This document shows positions 17,513 through 25,920 of a stretch of 64,000 nt of DNA, in pieces. Below the pieces are notes generated by a model. It did no database searches and was not told where the DNA came from. It was given only the letters and a program-made list of their open reading frames with translations. The stretch's first letter is position 1. Each line of letters opens with the position of its first letter. The translations under genes were made by a program, and so were the position numbers. Source of the DNA: Sphingobacteriaceae bacterium (GTDB taxonomy: Bacteria; Bacteroidota; Bacteroidia; Sphingobacteriales; Sphingobacteriaceae); the NCBI GenBank assembly GCA_024645045.1, contig JAHEGO010000002.1:1-64000 (forward strand). The letters are read 5' to 3'.

Positions 17513-18163
17513 TTAATTCAATTTAAGGCCATTTGTTTTAAAATACTTACAAAACGCAACCAATTCACATGTTTCGCATTTAGGATTTCTGGCGGTACAA
17601 GTATATCTACCATGTAAAATCAGCCAATGGTGTGCAATGTGCACCTTGCTTTTTGGGATATGTTTCATTAACTGCTTTTCCGTAGCCAAGGGTGTTTTCG
17701 CATTTCTTGTTAAGCCAATTCTAGCTGAAACCCTGAAAACATGAGTGTCCACAGCCATAGTAGGCATATTAAAAATAACAGATGAAATCACATTTGCTGT
17801 TTTTCTACCAACACCAGGTAATTTTTGGAGTTGTATAGTTTCAGACGGAACAACACCTTTAAATTCACTGATTAACAAATTAGCCATTCCAATTAAATGT
17901 TTGGCTTTATTGTTTGGATAACTGATGCTACGAATGAGGCCAAATACAGCATCTACACTTGCCGCTGCTAAAGCATTTGCATCAGGGTAAGTTTCAAAAA
18001 GTTTTGGTGTAACAAGGTTGACTCTTTTATCGGTGCATTGTGCAGAAAGTATGACAGCTACTAACAGTTCAAATGGATTACTGTAGTTCAATTCCGTTTC
18101 TGCCGAAGGCATTTTCTTTTCGAAAATAGCCAATACGCCTTCATATCTTTCCTTCGTAGTCAT
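17513..18163 (-). CDS. nth: Endonuclease III
   Basis: A base-excision repair DNA glycosylase/AP lyase that removes oxidised pyrimidines, 216 aa. It has the helix-hairpin-helix LPGVGRKTANVI (catalytic lysine in GRKTA), the catalytic aspartate in MAVDTHVFRV, and a C-terminal [4Fe-4S] cluster site with C189, C196, C199 and C205 in the standard C-x6-C-x2-C-x5-C spacing. It is separated from recA by about 265 bases that hold no gene and no clear regulatory site. A -7-like box TACTTTCG ends only three bases before its ATG. Confidence 0.97.
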   Translation of the reverse strand: MTTKERYEGVLAIFEKKMPSAETELNYSNPFELLVAVILSAQCTDKRVNLVTPKLFETYPDANALAAASVDAVFGLIRSISYPNNKAKHLIGMANLLISEFKGVVPSETIQLQKLPGVGRKTANVISSVIFNMPTMAVDTHVFRVSARIGLTRNAKTPLATEKQLMKHIPKSKVHIAHHWLILHGRYTCTARNPKCETCELVAFCKYFKTNGLKLN

Positions 18164-18166
18164 AAG

Positions 18167-18174
18167 CGAAAGTA
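18167..18174 (-). promoter_or_regulatory. Candidate -7 box TACTTTCG directly before nth
   Basis: TACTTTCG on the minus strand differs from TAnnTTTG at one base, and is identical to the box in front of ubiE in this window. It ends three bases before the nth ATG, which would give a leaderless transcript. Confidence 0.35.
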
Positions 18175-18238
18175 CTGGTTCTATTGGCTTTTATGAAAAA
18201 ATGATATCCACAAAAAATGTTAGTAAATTCCAAAACAA

Positions 18239-18269
18239 AAGCCCGACCATCGATTAGACAGTCGGGCTT
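18239..18269 (-). terminator. Intrinsic terminator after the small anti-sigma-like gene
   Basis: AAGCCCGAC pairs with GTCGGGCTT around a 13-base loop. On the minus strand it is followed by TTTTGTTTT. It ends the transcript of the gene at 18288-18506. Confidence 0.85.
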
Positions 18270-18287
18270 AACAATTATAGAAAACCA

Positions 18288-18506
18288 TTAAATAGACTTG
18301 GAGAATTCGAGTAGACGATCAATTACTTCTTGCCTTGGACTTACTTTTAGTTTGTCTAATTCAGCTTTCATCGAGTTAAGATGGTCGAAATTGTCTTCTA
18401 TTTCGAAATTGTTATTTAATTGGGTTTCTAATCCAACCATTTCATCGCTAGATAATTCGTGATAAATGGCCATAATTAGTTCATTTTGAGTAAAGGTTTC
18501 TACCAT
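18288..18506 (-). CDS. Small anti-sigma-like protein, 72 aa
   Basis: A short acidic soluble protein with no membrane segment and no zinc motif. The pattern NELIMAIYHELSSDEMVGLE (residues 8-27), then LNNNFEIEDNFDHLNSMKAELDKL, resembles the N-terminal anti-sigma domain of Bacteroidota anti-sigma factors (ELIxYLxxELSxEExxxIE). It lies 123 bases downstream of an ECF sigma factor gene on the same strand, with a terminator between them. The likely role, inferred from position and resemblance, is to bind or tune that sigma factor. A plain hypothetical protein is the alternative. Confidence 0.65.
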   Translation of the reverse strand: MVETFTQNELIMAIYHELSSDEMVGLETQLNNNFEIEDNFDHLNSMKAELDKLKVSPRQEVIDRLLEFSKSI

Positions 18507-18569
18507 AGACCGTTTTTTATGTTTATGGGAATTAAACGCAGAAAGCTTTAAGATATTTTCAGCGCTTCA

Positions 18570-18603
18570 AAAAAAAATAGGCTTTCTTTAGAAAAGCCTA
18601 TTT
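18570..18603 (-). terminator. Intrinsic terminator between the ECF sigma gene and the small downstream gene
   Basis: On the minus strand AAATAGGCTTT pairs with AAAGCCTATTT around a short loop, followed by at least nine T. It would stop or attenuate transcription from the sigma gene before the 72-aa gene. Confidence 0.8.
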
Positions 18604-18629
18604 AAAACTATAAAAACCATGAAAAAAAA

Positions 18630-19217
18630 TTATTGTTGTTTGAAACTTATCTCTTTTTCGCCTATCATTTTTCGCAAATTATTTAAGGCATAACGCATTC
18701 TGCCTAAAGCGGTATTGATACTTACGCCTGTTAAGTCTGCAATTTCTTTGAAACTTAAATCGGCATAATGACGCATAATTAATACTTCTTTTTGTTCTTC
18801 TGGAAGCAGTTGAATAAAGGCTCTTAAATCTTGGTGATTTTGGGCACGCAACATTTTATCCTCCACATTTTCATCTGCAATTCCGATCACGTCGAATATG
18901 TCAAAGCCTTCGCTGTTCGTAATTACAGGCGTTCGTTTTACTTTTCTAAAATGATCGATTACTAAATTATGAGCAATGCGAATTACCCAAGGAAGGAATT
19001 TGCCTTCTTCATTGTATTTACCACTTTTAAGTGTTTTTATCACTTTAATAAAAGTGTCTTGAAAGATGTCTTCTGCTAAAAAAGAATCTTTGACTAATAA
19101 ATTAATAGAAGAATAGATTTTTGTTTTGTGACGTGTTAATAATTCGCCTAAAGCAGATTCATCTCCATGAATATACAGATTGACTAATTCTTGGTCACTA
19201 ATTAATTTACGGTTCAT
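18630..19217 (-). CDS. ECF-type RNA polymerase sigma factor
   Basis: A 195-residue group 4 sigma-70 factor. Region 2 spans about residues 20-95 with LLTRHKTKIYSSINLLVKDS and DIFQDTFIKVIK; it includes the region 2.4 segment FLPWVIRIAHNLVIDHFRK. Region 4.2 spans about 130-185, with LPEEQKEVLIMRHYADLSFK then EIADLTGVSINTALGRMRYA. It would direct core polymerase to an unknown regulon. A GGGAGGG sequence lies a few bases before its ATG, one of few Shine-Dalgarno-like sites here. The stretch 19218-19411 upstream holds an AAAGGAGG on the same strand with no start codon after it. Confidence 0.95.
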   Translation of the reverse strand: MNRKLISDQELVNLYIHGDESALGELLTRHKTKIYSSINLLVKDSFLAEDIFQDTFIKVIKTLKSGKYNEEGKFLPWVIRIAHNLVIDHFRKVKRTPVITNSEGFDIFDVIGIADENVEDKMLRAQNHQDLRAFIQLLPEEQKEVLIMRHYADLSFKEIADLTGVSINTALGRMRYALNNLRKMIGEKEISFKQQ

Positions 19218-19422
19218 AATTGTCCCTCCCGTTAAAATTTAAATGTTAATTAGTGTAGAATTTTAATCTATATATGGTCCTCCTTTTAGGTTTTTTAGGT
19301 TTTTTTGAATTATTACTTAAACGAATAAACGGATATTGGCTTAAAAATCAAAATTTTTATGAAAAAATATTAAATATGTTACAAATTAGGTTAAAACAAT
19401 CTTCATAATGCTTGGGTTATTT

Positions 19423-19430
19423 TAGCTTTG
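19423..19430 (+). promoter_or_regulatory. -7 box TAGCTTTG of uvrA
   Basis: Exact TAnnTTTG match, 17 bases before the uvrA ATG at 19448, predicting a leader of about 10 bases. It also argues against the in-frame TTG at 19412, which lies upstream of the box, as the real start. Confidence 0.55.
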
Positions 19431-19447
19431 CACAGAGAATACGAATC

Positions 19448-22264
19448 ATGTCGAAAATAGCGAAACCAATAGCAGTAAAAGACTTTATCCTGATAAAAGG
19501 GGCAAGAGTTCATAATTTAAAGAATATTGCCGTTAACATCCCTAAAAATCAAATGGTAGTCATTACGGGTCTATCTGGTTCGGGTAAATCTTCTTTAGCA
19601 TTTGATACTTTGTATGCCGAAGGTCAAAGAAGATATGTTGAAAGTTTATCTTCTTATGCTAGGCAATTCTTAGGTAGAATGAATAAGCCTGAGGTTGATT
19701 ATATCAAAGGCATTGCGCCTGCAATTGCTATTGAGCAAAAAGTAACTGCTAATAACCCAAGGTCAACAGTTGGTACTTCTACAGAAATTTATGATTATTT
19801 AAAATTATTATACGCAAGGGTAGGACGCACTTATTCGCCTAAATCTGGGCAAGAAGTAAAAAGAGATACCGTTGATTCGGTATTAAACTTTTTAGCTAAA
19901 CAAGCAGATGATGTTTTGTGTGTAGTATTCGCTCCATTACAAATTTTAAAAGACCGCAACTTAAAAGAAGAGTTAGCCATTCTTTTACAAAAAGGATATA
20001 AACGTGTCAGGTTTAATCAATCAATTTATAAAATCGAAGATTTAATCAATGACACATCTGTTAAAAATACCAGTGCAAAAAAGGCTGGAGAATTGGCCAT
20101 TTTAATTGATAGAATTGTATTAAATCAAGCAGAGGAAACCCTATCCAGGCTTGCAGATTCGGTTCAAACTGCTTTTTTTGAAGGTCATGGAGATTGTATC
20201 ATTGAACTTACCAAAAATACTAAAACGGAGGCTTTTCATTTTTGTGATCGATTTGAATTAGATGGAATTATTTTCGAAGAACCTTCTGCAAATTTTTTCA
20301 GTTTCAATAATCCATATGGCGCTTGTAAACGTTGTGAAGGTTATGGTAAAATAATTGGGATAGATGAAGATTTAGTAGTGCCTGATAAAAGTAAATCTGT
20401 TTTTGAAGGTGCGATAGCACCATGGCGTGGAGAGAAAATGAAAGAGTGGTTAGATGCATTTATCAAACATTCTATCAAATTTGATTTTCCAATTCACCGT
20501 GCCTATTTTCAGTTAACTGCCGAAGAACAACAACTGCTTTGGACAGGAAATAAATATTTTGCAGGGTTAAATGCCTTTTTCAAACAGCTTGAAGAACAAA
20601 CATATAAAATTCAATATAGAGTTATGCTTTCGAGGTATCGTGGTAAAACAAATTGTCCAGATTGCAAGGGCAGTAGGTTAAGGCCAGATGCTAATTATGT
20701 AAAAGTTGCAGAAAAATCAATTACAGATTTAGTTTTAATGCCGATTACAACAGTCGCACATTATTTTGAAACATTGAAACTAAACGCACATGATACGCAA
20801 GTTGCTAAACGTATAGTTGAAGAAATAAAAAATAGGTTAAAGTATTTGCAAGATGTTGGTTTGGGTTATTTAACCTTGAACAGATTGTCTAATACCCTAT
20901 CAGGCGGTGAGTCTCAGCGAATTAATTTAGCTACTTCACTTGGAAGTAGTTTAGTAGGTTCTTTATATATTTTAGATGAACCAAGTATAGGATTGCATTC
21001 AAAAGACACACAAAAATTAATCTCTGTTATGGAATCCTTACGAGATACAGGCAATACAGTAATTGTGGTGGAACATGACGAGGAAGTAATGAAATCAGCT
21101 GACTATATTATTGATATTGGTCCAGATGCAGGTAGAAATGGCGGAGAAATTATTTTTGAAGGTCAATACAACGAATTAATAAAAGATAAAAAAAGTTGGA
21201 CCGGAAAATATTTAGGAGGACATGAGCACATTGCTGTACCGACGCATCGAAGAAAGTGGTCGGAATATGTAATGATTAAAGGAGCCAGGGAAAATAATTT
21301 AAAAAACATTGATGTTAAATTCCCATTGCATACATTAACGGCGGTAACAGGAGTGAGCGGTTCGGGGAAAACTAGTTTGGTGAAAAGGATATTGGTGCCG
21401 GCTTTACAAAAAGCAATTGGTTCCTATACAGTCGACCAAACTGGCCTGTTTAATGCAATTTCAGGCGATTATCAATTGGTTCAACAAATTGAAATGGTTG
21501 ATCAAAATCCGATTGGAAAATCATCGAGATCTAATCCAGTAACCTATGTAAAGGCTTACGATGAAATTCGAAATTTGTTTGCAAATCAAGCCAGTGCAAA
21601 AGCAGCTGGAATGAAACCATCTCATTTTTCTTTTAATGTTGATGGTGGACGTTGTGAATTGTGCCAGGGAGAGGGAGAGGTGCGCGTAGAAATGCAATTC
21701 ATGGCGGATATATTCTTGACCTGTGAATCGTGCCATGGAAAAAGATTTAAACAAGAAGTATTAGCGGTAACCTACAAAGAAAAAAATATTTCTGAAATAT
21801 TAGACCTGACCATCGATGAAGCCATTGAGTTTTTTCAGGACGAAAAGAAAATTTTAAACAGAATAACTCCATTAGCGGATGTAGGTTTAGGTTACGTTCA
21901 TCTTGGGCAATCATCTAATACATTATCGGGTGGTGAAGCGCAAAGAATTAAACTGGCTTCTTTTTTATTAAAAGGAAATGCGCAAAATCACACGCTATTT
22001 ATTTTTGATGAACCTACTACAGGGCTTCATTTTCACGACATCAAAAAGTTGTTAAAATCTTTTGAAGCACTTATTGCGCAAGGGAATTCAATTATAGTGA
22101 TTGAACATAATTTGGATGTTGTAAAATCGGCAGATTGGGTGATTGACATTGGACCTGAGGGTGGTGATAAAGGAGGTAATTTAGTGTTTGAAGGAACTCC
22201 AGAAGATTTAGCAAAATGCAAAGCGTCTGCAACAGCTCCTTTTTTAGCAGATAAATTAAAGTAA
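19448..22264 (+). CDS. uvrA: Excinuclease ABC subunit A
   Basis: The damage-sensing ATPase of nucleotide excision repair, 938 aa. Two ABC modules are complete. The first has Walker A GLSGSGKS (about residue 41), signature LSGGESQRI and LDEPSIGLH. The second has Walker A GVSGSGKT (about 635), LSGGEAQRI and FDEPTTGLH. The zinc modules CPDCKGSRLRPDA and CELCQGEGEV...CESCHGKRF are intact. The UvrB-binding and insertion domains have normal length. I chose ATG 19448 because a promoter box lies between it and the longer TTG start. Its last codons overlap the convergent ribF stop by nine bases. Confidence 0.98.
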   Translation: MSKIAKPIAVKDFILIKGARVHNLKNIAVNIPKNQMVVITGLSGSGKSSLAFDTLYAEGQRRYVESLSSYARQFLGRMNKPEVDYIKGIAPAIAIEQKVTANNPRSTVGTSTEIYDYLKLLYARVGRTYSPKSGQEVKRDTVDSVLNFLAKQADDVLCVVFAPLQILKDRNLKEELAILLQKGYKRVRFNQSIYKIEDLINDTSVKNTSAKKAGELAILIDRIVLNQAEETLSRLADSVQTAFFEGHGDCIIELTKNTKTEAFHFCDRFELDGIIFEEPSANFFSFNNPYGACKRCEGYGKIIGIDEDLVVPDKSKSVFEGAIAPWRGEKMKEWLDAFIKHSIKFDFPIHRAYFQLTAEEQQLLWTGNKYFAGLNAFFKQLEEQTYKIQYRVMLSRYRGKTNCPDCKGSRLRPDANYVKVAEKSITDLVLMPITTVAHYFETLKLNAHDTQVAKRIVEEIKNRLKYLQDVGLGYLTLNRLSNTLSGGESQRINLATSLGSSLVGSLYILDEPSIGLHSKDTQKLISVMESLRDTGNTVIVVEHDEEVMKSADYIIDIGPDAGRNGGEIIFEGQYNELIKDKKSWTGKYLGGHEHIAVPTHRRKWSEYVMIKGARENNLKNIDVKFPLHTLTAVTGVSGSGKTSLVKRILVPALQKAIGSYTVDQTGLFNAISGDYQLVQQIEMVDQNPIGKSSRSNPVTYVKAYDEIRNLFANQASAKAAGMKPSHFSFNVDGGRCELCQGEGEVRVEMQFMADIFLTCESCHGKRFKQEVLAVTYKEKNISEILDLTIDEAIEFFQDEKKILNRITPLADVGLGYVHLGQSSNTLSGGEAQRIKLASFLLKGNAQNHTLFIFDEPTTGLHFHDIKKLLKSFEALIAQGNSIIVIEHNLDVVKSADWVIDIGPEGGDKGGNLVFEGTPEDLAKCKASATAPFLADKLK

Positions 22265-23182
22265 AATTTTTCGACTAGCTATTTCGTCTTTTGCAATAGC
22301 ATGTTTCAATTCATCAAGTGAATCAAAGTGTTGGTCCCCCCTGATAAATTGCACTAAGTTTACTTGAATTTTTTCTGAATAAATTTCTTTGTTGAAATCA
22401 AAAATATTTACTTCTATTACTTTTTTGGTTCCTTCCACTGTTGGTCTATTGCCAATGTATAACATACCGTTATGCGTTTCATTTTGCACTAGCACTTTTA
22501 CCGCATAAATACCATCGGCAGGAATGAGTTTATGATTTTCTTCCACTTGAATATTGGCTGTTGGAAAGCCAATGGTTCTGCCTATTTGATCGCCTTTTGC
22601 AACAATGCCTTCTATGGCAAATGGGTAGCCTAAATATTCGTTGGCAATACTGATGTTGTGTTGTGCTAAAGCAGTTCTGATTTTAGTAGAACTAACCGCT
22701 ACATCGTTGATGTCTTGTTTTGAAATTTCTTCAACTTCAAATCCATAAGAAGGGCCATAATGTTTAAGGTGTTCAAAAGTACCCTCTCTATTTTTTCCAA
22801 AATGGTGGTCATAACCAATAACTAATTTTTTGGTGCCAATTTTATCTACTAAAATTTGTTGAATAAAATCGACAGAAGTCAATCTCGAAAATTCTTTTGT
22901 AAATGGAATAATAATTAAATGATCAATTCCAGCGAGTTCAATTAATTTAATTTTCTCAGATAAAGTATTGATGAGTTTTAAATCGTTGTCTTCAGGAAAT
23001 AAAACCAATCTTGGGTGTGGAAAAAAAGTAATGATGACACTCTGCCCATCTATTTGATGTGCAATTTCTTTGACCCTATTGATTATTTTTTGGTGACCAA
23101 TATGTACGCCATCAAATGTGCCGGTAGTTACAACAGCATTTGGAATTGGCGTAAATTCAGAAAGGCTTCTATAAACTTTCAT
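22256..23182 (-). CDS. ribF: Bifunctional riboflavin kinase / FAD synthetase
   Basis: Makes FMN and then FAD from riboflavin, 308 aa. The N-terminal nucleotidyltransferase domain shows TGTFDGVHIGHQKII (about 21-35) with the HxGH motif, GYDHHFGKNREG, and VSSTKIRTAL. The C-terminal flavokinase domain starts near residue 180 with GDQIGRTIGFPTANI and IPADGIYAVKV. It is the last gene of an operon running ftsX-DUF3098-uppP-truB-ribF; its start overlaps the truB stop by one base. Together with ribBA it shows that the cell makes its own flavins. Confidence 0.97.
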   Translation of the reverse strand: MKVYRSLSEFTPIPNAVVTTGTFDGVHIGHQKIINRVKEIAHQIDGQSVIITFFPHPRLVLFPEDNDLKLINTLSEKIKLIELAGIDHLIIIPFTKEFSRLTSVDFIQQILVDKIGTKKLVIGYDHHFGKNREGTFEHLKHYGPSYGFEVEEISKQDINDVAVSSTKIRTALAQHNISIANEYLGYPFAIEGIVAKGDQIGRTIGFPTANIQVEENHKLIPADGIYAVKVLVQNETHNGMLYIGNRPTVEGTKKVIEVNIFDFNKEIYSEKIQVNLVQFIRGDQHFDSLDELKHAIAKDEIASRKILL

Positions 23183-23898
23183 TATTCAATATTCGTTTTC
23201 TCTGTCCAGTTGATTCTTTGTAAGCTTATTTCATCAATTAAATGCGGTAGTTCCCAGGCATCAGCCACATTAAAGCTGCCACTTCTAGTTCTTCTTAATG
23301 CAGACAAATAAGCGCCACTGTGCAATGCTTTTCCAAAATCGTTTGCTAGTGAACGAATATAAGTTCCTTTGCTGCAAACGACTCTAAAATCAATTTCAGG
23401 CATTCGAATTTGGGTAATTTCAAATTCAGAAATGGTAATATTTCTCGATTTTATTTTTACTTCTTCACCACGTCGCGCTTTATGATAGGCTCGTTCTCCA
23501 TCTATTCTTAACGCTGAATAGGAAGGTGACACTTGAGCTATTTCACCAATGAATTGTTGACAGGTTGCATGAATGATTTCATCCGTGATGTGATTTATTT
23601 CAAAAGTTTGATCAACTTCGGTCTCCAAATCAAAAGAAGGAGTAGTGGCGCCAAGTGTTATAGTGCCGGTGTATTCTTTTTCTTCTGCCATGTATAAGTC
23701 AACCGATTTAGTAAGCTTTCCAGTACAAACGATCAAAAGCCCACTGGCCAAAGGGTCTAGCGTTCCTGCATGACCAACTTTGATTTTCTTAATGCGTAAA
23801 GAATTTCTAATTTTTCCAACAACATCAAAAGAAGTCCAAGTTAATGGTTTGTCTATGAGTAAAATTTCCCCTTGCACAAAATCGAACGCTTTACTCAT
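23182..23898 (-). CDS. truB: tRNA pseudouridine-55 synthase TruB
   Basis: Converts U55 to pseudouridine in the T loop of tRNAs, 238 aa. The catalytic motif GHAGTLDPLASGLL is at residues 42-55, with D48 the nucleophile. KPLTWTSFDVV, YSALRIDGERAYHKARRGE and CSKGTYIRSLANDFGK are the further family motifs. It sits between uppP (two bases away) and ribF (one-base overlap). The truB-ribF pairing is widespread in bacteria. Confidence 0.97.
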   Translation of the reverse strand: MSKAFDFVQGEILLIDKPLTWTSFDVVGKIRNSLRIKKIKVGHAGTLDPLASGLLIVCTGKLTKSVDLYMAEEKEYTGTITLGATTPSFDLETEVDQTFEINHITDEIIHATCQQFIGEIAQVSPSYSALRIDGERAYHKARRGEEVKIKSRNITISEFEITQIRMPEIDFRVVCSKGTYIRSLANDFGKALHSGAYLSALRRTRSGSFNVADAWELPHLIDEISLQRINWTEKTNIE

Positions 23899-23900
23899 TT

Positions 23901-24695
23901 TTATAAGATAGAAATGTTTACGCCTAATGCGTATAGAATCAAGATAATTGCACCTACTGCAATACGGTAATAACCAAATAGTTTAAAACCATTATTACTA
24001 ATGTAATTGATGAATGATTTAATGGCGAAAATCGCAACTAAAAAGCCAACTACATTGCCAATAATTAATAGTTGAATATCTTGAGTGTTTAGGCTTATAC
24101 CTAATTGATAGTAATCGTAACTCTTTTTTAATGTCGCAGCAAACATGGTTGGAACCGCTAAAAAAAAGGAAAATTCTGCTGCTTGTTTTTTAGAAAACTT
24201 TTGTGTTAATCCACCGATGATTGTTGCTGCAGATCTAGAAACACCAGGTATCATAGCAATACATTGAAACAATCCAATTTTAAAAGCACGGGGATAGGTT
24301 ACTGCTTCTTCAGTTCTGTTTTCGCTTTCTTGAATCCACTTATCAATTAAAATAAATATAATTCCTCCAATCATTAACATCATAGCTACTACTATAATAT
24401 TTTCCAGCAGCGCATCAATGGCATCAGAAAACAATAAGCCAAAAATAGCTGCAGGTATAAATCCAGCAATTAATTTAAAATAGAAATCAATGCTTTGGAA
24501 AAACTTCTTCCAGTACAATACAACAACCGACAAAATGGTTCCAAATTGTATGGCGATGGTAAACAGCTTTGTAAAGTGATCTGCACTAATACCCATAATA
24601 GAGGTCGTGATGATCATGTGACCTGTCGAAGATATCGGTAGAAATTCGGTTAATCCTTCTACAATAGCAATGATAATTGCTTCAAATATTGACAT
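23901..24695 (-). CDS. uppP: Undecaprenyl-diphosphatase UppP (BacA)
   Basis: An integral membrane enzyme that recycles undecaprenyl pyrophosphate to the monophosphate lipid carrier for peptidoglycan and other glycans; overproduction is known to give bacitracin resistance. It has 264 aa and about eight hydrophobic segments. The two active-site motifs are [15 protein letters not shown] (residues 13-27) and [10 protein letters not shown] (about 150-160). It is co-transcribed with DUF3098 and truB. Confidence 0.97.
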   Translation of the reverse strand: MSIFEAIIIAIVEGLTEFLPISSTGHMIITTSIMGISADHFTKLFTIAIQFGTILSVVVLYWKKFFQSIDFYFKLIAGFIPAAIFGLLFSDAIDALLENIIVVAMMLMIGGIIFILIDKWIQESENRTEEAVTYPRAFKIGLFQCIAMIPGVSRSAATIIGGLTQKFSKKQAAEFSFFLAVPTMFAATLKKSYDYYQLGISLNTQDIQLLIIGNVVGFLVAIFAIKSFINYISNNGFKLFGYYRIAVGAIILILYALGVNISIL

Positions 24696-24700
24696 TGGGG

Positions 24701-24928
24701 TTATTCAGCTTTTTTTAATATGCCTGCAATAACTACGATAATTCCAATTAATATAACAATCGGCGCTAAAGTAATTTTTCTGAAATCCAAGATGTTTTCA
24801 GTGCCGCTCATTAAAACAAAACCTAGTAATAATGTAATTACTCCTGCAATAATGTATTGGTAGTTTACTTTTCCAAAAACAAAATCAGTATTTTTTTCGC
24901 TTTTGTTAGTTGATGTTTTCTTTGTCAT
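24701..24928 (-). CDS. DUF3098 family small membrane protein
   Basis: 75 residues with a basic N-terminal tail and two hydrophobic segments (about 28-47 and 52-71). The motif FGKVNYQY and the [15 protein letters not shown] stretch identify DUF3098, a family found mainly in Bacteroidota and of unknown function. It lies two bases from ftsX and five from uppP. This placement suggests a link to division or envelope synthesis, but nothing in the sequence shows a mechanism. Confidence 0.85.
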   Translation of the reverse strand: MTKKTSTNKSEKNTDFVFGKVNYQYIIAGVITLLLGFVLMSGTENILDFRKITLAPIVILIGIIVVIAGILKKAE

Positions 24929-24930
24929 GG

Positions 24931-25812
24931 TTATTTTTTATAAAGATCGTCTATGTGTTGGTTTAAATATTTATTAACTGCAAAAAATGTACTGAATATT
25001 GAAATTATAATTCCCATTAAAATGATTCCAATGAATAGCATTCCAAATTCCATGTAGTTTTGCAGCATGGCTAATTCTGGCATTTCTGTTTTTGCTAAAT
25101 AAAGTGTGCTCACTAAAATTAAAATAGCAACGATGCCGCCTAGCAATCCATGTATGATGCCTGAAATAAGGTATGGCTTGCGGATAAAAGCTTTGGTGGC
25201 ACCAACTAGTTGCATGCTTCTAATAATAAATCGTTGTGAATACATTGCAAGTCTAATGGTATTATTTATTAAAGCAATTGCAATTAATAATAAAGTAAAT
25301 CCAAATGCAATAATGACTAAACTAATTGATTTTAAATTTTCATTTACCATATCAATTAAAGACTCTTGATAAATTACTTCTTTTACGATGTCTTTCTTTT
25401 TAAGTTTTGATACCAGTTTTTGAATTCTTTCTTTGGTTGCAAAATCAGCTTTTAAATAAACATCGATGGATGCAGATAGTGGATTGTAACCTAAAAATTT
25501 AACAAAGTCTTCTCCTAAGTCATTTGATAGATTTTTAGCAGCTGTTTCTTTGCTAATAAATTGTGTTGATTTAATACTTTCGTTTTTCTCTAAATTGCTT
25601 TGTAAGGTAAAAATTTCATTGTCACCAGCATCTTCTTTAATAACGACATTCAGCACAATGTTTTCTTTAACAAAATTTGAAAGGTTTTTACCATGCAAGA
25701 CGATCAGTCCAAGTAAACCCACCATAACCAAAACCAGCGAGATGCTGAATATGGTTGAGATATAAAATGTTTTGAGCGTTTTCTTTGGTTTTGCTTGATT
25801 GGTATTTGACAT
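24931..25812 (-). CDS. ftsX: Cell division protein FtsX
   Basis: A 293-residue FtsX-type permease. One transmembrane helix near residues 15-37 precedes a periplasmic domain with the FtsX pattern (VVIKEDAGDNEIFTLQSNLE, IKSTQFISKETAAKNL). Three more helices follow (about 165-187, 218-240, 260-282), including RSMQLVGATKAFIRKPYL, the conserved cytoplasmic loop. It is expected to work with the ATPase FtsE to control peptidoglycan hydrolases; ftsE is not in the window, which is common in Bacteroidota. First gene of a five-gene operon with a TATCTTCG promoter box. Confidence 0.93.
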   Translation of the reverse strand: MSNTNQAKPKKTLKTFYISTIFSISLVLVMVGLLGLIVLHGKNLSNFVKENIVLNVVIKEDAGDNEIFTLQSNLEKNESIKSTQFISKETAAKNLSNDLGEDFVKFLGYNPLSASIDVYLKADFATKERIQKLVSKLKKKDIVKEVIYQESLIDMVNENLKSISLVIIAFGFTLLLIAIALINNTIRLAMYSQRFIIRSMQLVGATKAFIRKPYLISGIIHGLLGGIVAILILVSTLYLAKTEMPELAMLQNYMEFGMLFIGIILMGIIISIFSTFFAVNKYLNQHIDDLYKK

Positions 25813-25829
25813 ATTTGTTGCTTTGTTTG

Positions 25830-25837
25830 CGAAGATA
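25830..25837 (-). promoter_or_regulatory. -7 box TATCTTCG of the ftsX operon
   Basis: One base from TAnnTTTG, on the minus strand, 17 bases before the ftsX ATG. It faces away from a similar box for leuS in the same 108-base intergenic region. Confidence 0.45.
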
Positions 25838-25895
25838 AAAAATCTTGATTAAAAGAGGGAATGTTTCAAAAACTGAAAATCTGCTTCAATTTTAA

Positions 25896-25903
25896 TAAAT
25901 TCG
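25896..25903 (+). promoter_or_regulatory. -7 box TAAATTCG of leuS
   Basis: One base from TAnnTTTG, 17 bases before the leuS ATG, giving a leader of about 10 bases. Confidence 0.45.
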
Positions 25904-25920
25904 CCCTATAAAATTGTATT

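Noticed and set aside
19271-19285. A perfect Shine-Dalgarno-like AAAGGAGG on the minus strand upstream of the sigma gene
   Set aside because: No start codon follows at a useful distance, and no open frame of any length begins there.
19412-19447. A longer UvrA start at TTG 19412
   Set aside because: The -7 box TAGCTTTG lies between this TTG and the ATG at 19448, and UvrA proteins do not need the extra residues.
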